A stretch of DNA of 64,000 nt, taken from positions 61,084,228-61,148,227 of the forward strand of contig OX638369.1 of assembly GCA_951812925.1 (NCBI GenBank). Reading direction: 5' to 3'. Both the position numbers and the translations under genes were made by a program. This document shows, in pieces, positions 57,990-64,000 of this stretch (positions are counted from its first letter, which is position 1; each line of letters begins with the position of its first letter). The stretch is from Calliopum simillimum. Its lineage: Eukaryota > Arthropoda > Insecta > Diptera > Lauxaniidae. The notes beneath the pieces were generated by a model, which worked only from the letters and a program-made list of their open reading frames with translations, ran no database searches and was not told where the DNA came from.

Positions 57990-59060
57990 TTTACCTTACT
58001 GTATAGTTCAGAGGTGTGCACACAAGTAACGTAAGGGAGCTAAATATTTAATCGGCTGATTAAAAGAGCTAGCTCACGAAATTTGCAAAATGTAAGTCCC
58101 CTAGCATTCTTCGAAAAAAATGAAAACATAAAAATTTCAAATTCGAGGGATGCAATGACAACAACAAATCAATGATAAAATAATAATTCCCGTTGCTCTA
58201 CGATCGCAACGAAATAGGCTTCAACACACTTGACTTCAAGCTGCATGAAATTGTTGTTGCGGTCGCTCGCATTGAATTTTATTTTTTGAAGTTCGTAGAA
58301 AAGTAGCGTATGCAATTGTTGTTGCAAATTTTATTGTTGTTGTTTCCTGATATTCATTTTTAGCGTGTTATATACGACAGGATATTTGTACTTTTTGTTG
58401 TTGTTGGCTTGTGTTTAGAAAAACTTAACATTTGAAAAAATCAAAAACTCAAGCTTTACGTTTATGACGTAAGGCTTCAAAATCAAGTTTATATGGGAGC
58501 AAGATGAAAAAATTTTTGCTCCAGGTGCACACCTCTGGTATAGTTCAAACAACAAAAAAAAAAAAAAAAAAAAAAATTAACTGACCGGCGCTGGGGTACG
58601 AACCCTGGCCCTTCCGTAAGATAGATACATATCCTCTGGGCTGCTTACGCATGTGATGTAGAAGCAAAAAAATTTGTATATAAAGAAAATGTCTGTCCAA
58701 AAATAGAAATTGTTACTAAAATTATAAAAGTCAAAATGATTCTATATTCTTATGATATTTACCTTACTCGAGTGGGGTAACAATTATGACACTCATTTTT
58801 GTGAGTAAAAAAATAAAGTTATTTTGACTAGAATTATAAATTCAAAATGGTCATACATACTTTTTCTGAAAGAATAAATTACTTTACATAAAGTCAAATG
58901 TGGGAAATTTGTAGTAAATATTCCTTTATTTTTTAACTGCATTTTATTTGTAAATATGACGTTAGAGAACCATCAAATAGTTCTTACGTAAGGTAAATTA
59001 TATTTGAAATTTAGTGTTGACTACTTTAATTTTTCGACTAGCCGAATAAAAATTATTGCT
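57990..59060. mobile_element. CACGGAG element, copy 3, truncated at both ends and interrupted
   Basis: From TTTTACCTTACTGTATAGTT to TTTTTCGACTAGCCG it is collinear, in reverse, with 45374-45940, once the hAT MITE at 58009-58537 is removed. It keeps the tRNA-like module (58590-58670, minus; GGGGTACGAACCCTGGCCC). Confidence 0.8.
58009..58537. mobile_element. hAT MITE with GTATAGTT duplication
   Basis: The 13-bp ends CAGAGGTGTGCAC are perfect inverted repeats of hAT type. GTATAGTT is duplicated at 58001-58008 and 58538-58545, and the uninterrupted copies at 4405 and 45915 show the empty site. No gene. Confidence 0.9.
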
Positions 59061-59064
59061 AAAT

Positions 59065-59635
59065 GCTAATATTGAGTTTTGTAATTAAATATATGAATTT
59101 TTTTAAATATGTACATGTAAATTATGAATTACTATCACTGGAAAATCAATTTTCTTTGTTTCTTTTGTCTGTTACTTGCGTTAAAAACTGTTAATCTTTT
59201 GTTAATATTGAAGATTTCTTATTTATTTAATATATATGTTAGGTCTCCGCATAATATATTTGCATTCTTCTATTTCTTTTCAATATTTTATAAAGCATAT
59301 CGATACTTCATTATTTTCAAATGTTATAATTACTCATCTCAAAGACTTTAACTGTAAATTTCCAATACATAAGAATTTTTTGTACTCAAACTTCCAATAT
59401 TCTCTTATTTGTAATTCAAGGTCAACAATTTTGAATGTAATTTTTAAGACAATAAAGTCAGTTTGATTTTTTCACTCGCGCGGTAAGCACGATCCCCCAA
59501 AACTCTCGTCTTTTTTTTGGACTTAGCAGAAAAACGCTTCTGCATTAACAATATACTTTCATTATTATTGTTGTATAGATATTGTTTTCATTGAAATACA
59601 TTTTATAACAGTGATTTCTTTTGATATTAAACAAA
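59065..59635. other. No feature seen
   Basis: AT-rich; overlapping frames rich in Phe, Tyr and Ile are chance. Confidence 0.3.
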
Positions 59636-59639
59636 AGTA

Positions 59640-60640
59640 ATTCTTTGCAACGATTGCGGTAATCCTTATTTAAAAAATCGAAATAAGAATTACAGTAATC
59701 GTTCATCAAACGAACTTAAATTACGATTACTGTAATCGAAATTTAGATTTTTTTTAAATTAAGATTACTGTAATCGTAATCTAAGCTCGTTCGATGAACG
59801 ATTACTGTAATCGATGTGTGTCAAGTTAGCGGGGCAACTTTATCGGATCAAGTCGGGAGTGGGCTTGGAATTTGCAGCTATTTTGCTGTGATTTTGCTGT
59901 GGAAAAAATAATTTTGCAGCTCGAAAATTTTAGGGTGTTTCGATAATTTTGAATTTTTTTCAGTGTAAAAATGAAAAAATTTTTAGCTTGGAATTTGCAG
60001 ATTTTTTTTTGTGATTTTTCTGTGAAAACAGAAGTTTTGTAGCTCTCGTTTTTCTTTAAAAAATTAAGAATAAAAAGTGACTGATTTATTGATCAAATGT
60101 TTTACAGCACATTATATGTGATTGATTAAATAAATGAAATGAAAGCTCGACAACAAGTTAGCGGATGTGTGTCAAGTTAACGGGGCAACTTTATCGGATC
60201 GAGTTGGGAGTAGGCTTGGAATTCGCAGATTTTTTGCTGTGAAAAGAATGATTTTGCAGCTTTACTATTTCTTTAAAAAACCCCATGACCCGCTAACTTG
60301 ACGTCAAGTTAGCGCGGCAGGGGGTTTTTTAAAGAAATAGTAAAGCTGCAAAATCATTCTCTTCACAGCAAAATTACAGCAAAAAAGCTGCAAATTCTAA
60401 GCTCAAAATTTTTTAATTTTTACACTGAAAAAAATTAAAAATTATCGAAACACCCTAAAATTTTCGAGCTGCAAAATTATTCTTTCCACAGCAAAATCAC
60501 AGCGAAATAGCTGCAAATTCCAAGCCTACTCCCGACTTGATCCGATAAAGTTGTCCCGCTAACTTGACACACATCTGTAATCGTCTTTTTTTGTTATTAG
60601 CGATTACTGCAATCGTAATCGTTTTCTAACCGTAGTCCTT
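59640..60640. repeat. Palindromic host element with GATTACTGTAATC repeats
   Basis: GATTACTGTAATCG recurs at 59729, 59762 and 59800, with reverse partners and TCGTTCATC/GATGAACGA arms. A related AGCGATTACTGCAATCG end lies at 60600-60616. It is interrupted by the element at 59814. Confidence 0.55.
59814..60574. mobile_element. Mutator-like palindromic element with 9-bp duplication
   Basis: CTGTAATCG is duplicated at 59805-59813 and 60575-60583. The ends ATGTGTGTCAAGTTAGCGGG and ATGTGTGTCAAGTTAGCGGG (reversed right end) are near perfect over more than 100 bp (TTTATCGGATCAAGTCGGGA). The centre near 60304 (TTGACGTCAA) and a third copy of the end near 60168 give extra symmetry. A 9-bp duplication and long inverted ends fit MULE foldbacks. 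No transposase. Confidence 0.75.
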
Positions 60641-60644
60641 ATCG

Positions 60645-61028
60645 CCCAGCTCTGCCTGGGTGTAGAGTATAAAAATAGCTGAGACACTGGGTTAAAAAGA
60701 TACTTAGTATTTTACTAACTACTTTTAAAAGAAAAAAATTTTTAATGCAAAAAAGGTACTTTAACGAAGGCACGTTAAAATACAAAAAACTTCAGACTTT
60801 TTAAATTGATAGTGAATATCCTTAAGGAAATCAATGGCTGTTTATGCGAAGACGCATAATTCCCAAAAAAGGAATGTATTCCCCGCAGTTGGCAACGCGA
60901 TTGTCTTGCTTTATAAAACAATGCCCCTTGCTCAGAATGAGCTGTTAATCTTCTTGTGTCTTTTCATTCGGTGCTTTAATTTTTGTGCAAACAGCGGCAA
61001 CTGGAAAACACTTATTTTTGGATCATCA
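60645..61028. other. No supported gene
   Basis: A 73-codon frame at 60834-61055 has no recognised domain. No element end seen. Confidence 0.3.
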
Positions 61029-61029
61029 A

Positions 61030-61440
61030 AAATAACAAATCGAAAAAGTGCATAAGACTGCATATCAGAAACATAAAGTTCATTTAATTTTTTTTTTTTT
61101 TGTGCCTGAGTTATTCACCAAAATTTTTATTTTGGTTATGCTTTAGATATTCAGATCCGCATACCAAATTTCATCAAAATATGTTGTACCATTTGCGTGG
61201 AACAGCATTTGATGTGTTTTACTTGTATGGGAGGTTCCACGCGCATGGGCGATATTTTGCCCACTTTCAGATCGTAGGTGTCTAAAAGCAAGTAGACGCC
61301 CTACAGTTAAATTTAGAAAGATTGCTTTAGTAGTTTTCTTTTTATAGCGTATTATATTTTTGTGGGCGGTGCCACGCCCTTAACGAGTTTTCCTTATATA
61401 ACGGCATCCGAATTCCTTATCATCGCATTCGGATAACGAT
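61030..61440 (-). repeat. Family E repeat, reverse orientation
   Basis: In reverse it matches 51880-52215: GTGGGCGGTGCCACGCCC, AAAAGAAAACTACTAAAGCA, CTGAAAGTGGGCAAAATATC and the CAGGCACAAAAAA tail. Confidence 0.65.
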
Positions 61441-61444
61441 TTAC

Positions 61445-62295
61445 CTCCGAAATCGTCCATTTTAGTAAATATTTTGTAAATTATTCAAAATATGTAAAGA
61501 AAATGGCAGATTTTTTAACCAAGGGTATTTTTTGGATGAAAATTCTTAAAATTTAAGTAGTTTATATGTTTGTATACGATAACTTGTCACTATCTAAGCA
61601 GGTAAATTCAGTCTATTTTCAACTCTTTCAATGCAGCCAACTTCCTAATGAGTCTATAAATTTCTACTTTCGAAAAGATGCTGCACGATGCTCTAGTTTA
61701 CTCTCTGCATTCGGAATGGACATAATTAAGGATATAAATTTTCTTAAATGGTGTGAAAAACTGTTACCGGCGTTTTTCACATAATTAATGTGCGCTGTGT
61801 GGTAGATGCTGCTACAAGTGAATTCTCACAGATATTTTCACTGAATCAGCTTTACCCTCGCGCTGATAGGGGTGTGGATTTAAAAGGAGGTGTCTGCAGC
61901 AAGACGCATTTTTGTCTCTCTTGTTGCTATAAAAATGAAAAATTAATCCACAGCAACAATAAACACCTTATTTATTATTTTGGTAAAACCACATTCTTTC
62001 AATTCTTTAAATTACCCTTGGCAATTTTACTTGCAAGAGATTTCTTTCTTTTAGCACGTACAAAATTTTATTTAGATTTAATTTATTTAAATTTGCAAGA
62101 CAAAAAAATTCTTTGAATTGTTAGCTTAAATGCTTTTGTTTGCAACTTCCATGTAATGCTTAAACTTAAAATTTCAAACTTTGGGAAACGCAAACAGTTC
62201 ACAGTTCCCAGTAAATTTGATATTTTTTCAACCAATAACTGTAGCAAAGAGATAAGTAAGAATAATTTAAAAAATTTTTTTTAGAAAAATTAACC
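61445..62295 (+). other. Unassigned stretch with two short frames
   Basis: Frames at 61566-61784 and 61790-62116 are side by side and less biased than chance frames nearby, with some cysteines, but I recognise no domain, start context or splice partner. They could be remnants of one mobile-element gene. Confidence 0.2.
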
Positions 62296-62299
62296 CTTT

Positions 62300-62545
62300 C
62301 GAGGACAAAAATATAAATATTTTTCAGTGTATATTATCTATCCCGGTGCTCTTTATATATATACTGAATATCATACATTTGCGTTGAATAGTTTCGGAGA
62401 TATGACTAGTTGAGTTTTTAAAGGGCGTGATTCCATTTTTTCAATGGATATTAATTGTCTTGATGCCCTTTACATCTGTACTAAACTTTATTAAGTTGGC
62501 TCAAACCGCTTCAGAGGTGTGAAAAATTGTGTAATAGGAGAAAGC
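62300..62545 (+). repeat. Family D repeat copy
   Basis: GAATAGTTTCGGAGATATGA, AAAGGGCGTGATTCC and TTGTCTTGATGCCCTTTACA match the copies at 4733 (reverse) and 16386. Confidence 0.5.
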
Positions 62546-62572
62546 AGTACATCACAAAAAAAAAAAACAGTA

Positions 62573-63471
62573 GGGTAGAAGGGGGAGGTTTCGACACGTG
62601 GGAGGCTTCATCATTGCCAAATTTTGCGATTTCTATTCGCACTTACTCCCGCGTATAAACCAAAAAGTCTTACTCCTAATAGTACGCAGCTATCATAAAA
62701 ATTTCTCTGCGTTATTCGGCTAGGGTGCGTAGTTAGTCGTGATTTTGTATTTTTATAGCAAGTTGATGTAATATTTGCTTGTTGCTTTTAGTGTGATACT
62801 CGGTTAATAAACCATAAAATTTCCGTTTTTTTTAGCAGATACTTAAATATATTATTACTGTTAGTACTACATTTGAGGTTTGCAAAATAAATAAAAGATT
62901 ACTGAGAAATTTTGGAAATTTGGAAACAAGTGGATATGGGAGGATTCGACAACTGAAATTTATACATATGATTCAGTTATTTTCCACGAATCTGATTTTT
63001 CACATGATATGGAGTTCGGTACTAATGCCGATGTACAAATGGATATAGAATCAGCCTGAATCATGTCTCGAACTCGTTCAAGGCTCTGACCTTCCTTCCT
63101 CGAATGATTTGCTGGATATGGCCCCGATTGAAGACGACATCCCTAATTTTCGTTCTCCTATTGTATCACCGGAAGCAATTCGTCTTTTACCATCTACATT
63201 CAAAAGGTTGAAGGTTTCAAAAAATCAAGGGAATCAAGAATTTACATGACTGACGAAGCCTCCCCAAAAGTGGGAGGTTTAGTCATTTATTTTAACTTTG
63301 GTTTATTGGTCACATTTCCGAAAATAGCAAACATATCAATTTTTTTGTACTTTATAAAAGAAGCACACATATTCATGCATAGTCTATGTGTATTCAAAAC
63401 AACATGCACAATTCCATTTGGAATATATAAGGACTTTTTTGTTAGGGTGTCGAAACCTCCCCCTTCTCCCG
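62573..63471. mobile_element. pogo-type element, internal-deletion derivative, TA duplication
   Basis: TA flanks at 62571-62572 and 63472-63473. The ends GGGTAGAAGGGGGAGGTTTC and CGGGAGAAGGGGGAGGTTTC are inverted repeats continuing GACAC. A second AGTGGGAGGTTT copy lies at 63268. It keeps only the end of a transposase gene. Confidence 0.8.
62900..63275 (+). pseudogene. C-terminal remnant of a pogo-type transposase
   Basis: The frame reads SVIFHESDFSHDMEFG, a stop after MDIESA, then SPIVSPEAIRLLPSTFKR, and after a shift RIYMTDEASPK. The D-FRSPIVSPEAIR-LPK, basic stretch, -I-TD--SPK order is that seen at the end of pogo/jerky-like transposases. The DNA-binding and DDE parts are deleted. Confidence 0.6.
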
Positions 63472-63619
63472 TACACTTTTTTTTTGTTCAATTCATAACT
63501 CTTCTACAGAACATTTTAAAGAAAAACAAAATATAGAAACAATATAAAAACACTTAAAACTATGAGAACATAACAAAAGTTATTGCATTTTTGCAAAAGG
63601 TACAACTCTGACATATCTT

Positions 63620-64000
63620 CTCTTCTTATACGAGCTAAAATTGTATGTTTCTTTGTACTTATTTCTGTGCCAATATTTTTTCTCGAAAACGGCTACAGCG
63701 ATTTCAATGAAACTTGGAATAGTGTTAGATATTAGCAAACAATGAATAATGAGCTAGGTTTGATTTTTATAAATGCTCACAAGAGGGCGTGGCACTGTAC
63801 TAAATTTTAAATTTGATTTAGTCATAACTCGTAAACTATACAAGGTATTTTGATGAAATTTGGTCAGCGGGTACGGCTTAATATTGCCTTGTTACAGACT
63901 AAAAGTGGGCGGGATCGAAGAAGTGCCACGCCCACTTTTTAACCCTTGAAAATTTTGATTCAATATTACTCGAAAACGACTCCAACAATTTTTATGAAAA
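63620..64000 (+). repeat. Family E repeat, cut by the window end
   Basis: GAGGGCGTGGCAC, AAAAGTGGGCGGGATCGAAG, TGCCACGCCCACTTTTTAAC and TTCAATATTACTCGAAAACG match 51740-51840 closely. Confidence 0.65.

Noticed and set aside
1..64000. Bacterial, phage or viral gene systems
   Set aside because: No operon layout, ribosome binding sites or such genes; spliced genes and insect transposons throughout.

Overview
The window is AT-rich (by eye about two-thirds A+T), has introns of 60-80 bp, a TATA/initiator promoter and insect-type transposons, so it comes from an insect nuclear genome. The tick-tock of short dispersed repeats, a DD41D (rosa-type) mariner and a glutamine/threonine-rich secreted protein point to a higher dipteran, quite possibly a tephritid fruit fly; the species cannot be fixed from the sequence alone. 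There are only two host genes I can support. One is the 5' part of a gene on the minus strand (coding exon 1052-3619, non-coding leader to 3746, rest of the gene off the left edge) for a secreted, Ser/Thr-rich, mucin-like protein that I cannot name. The other is a complete four-exon minus-strand gene at 48949-50679 for a fibrinogen-related (ficolin/FREP-like) lectin with its own TATA and initiator at 50711-50741.

Nearly everything else is transposon sequence in several layers. Left part (1-10 kb): a degenerate tandem repeat, the mucin-like exon, and a dead transposase-like gene (5575-7845) cut by a palindromic TTAA (piggyBac-like) MITE which itself holds a second MITE. 10-24 kb: a LINE reverse-transcriptase fragment, foldback elements, a cluster of TATCGATA (DRE) sites at 16006-16071, an unusually repeat-poor stretch at 17.56-19.46 kb that could be the distal promoter of the mucin-like gene, a 35-bp minisatellite, and a 1-kb element with perfect CACGGCG termini. 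24-39 kb: a Harbinger-like element with two nested insertions, a pogo remnant, a complete-ended 2.39-kb DNA transposon (29328-31717) carrying a broken multi-exon transposase, an 8-bp-TSD hAT element inside a palindrome, and a DD37E Tc1/mariner remnant.

The most informative locus is 39.8-46.4 kb. A single mariner (DD34D-type) transposase reading frame is split in three by two different foldback elements, with 4-bp target duplications TGAG and ATCC. These in turn hold further palindromic elements (P1, P2), a family-A repeat, and a CACGGAG element with a 2-bp TA duplication and a tRNA-like pol III module. The empty sites can be read from the paired palindrome arms, so the order of insertion is fixed.

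Right part (46-64 kb): a second CACGGAG element, the fibrinogen-related gene, an apparently intact DD41D mariner (52700-54003), foldbacks, a third CACGGAG copy interrupted by a hAT MITE with TSD GTATAGTT, a Mutator-like palindromic element with a 9-bp duplication (59814-60574), and a pogo-type internal-deletion derivative (62573-63471). All element ends and duplications were read by eye; no database search was possible.
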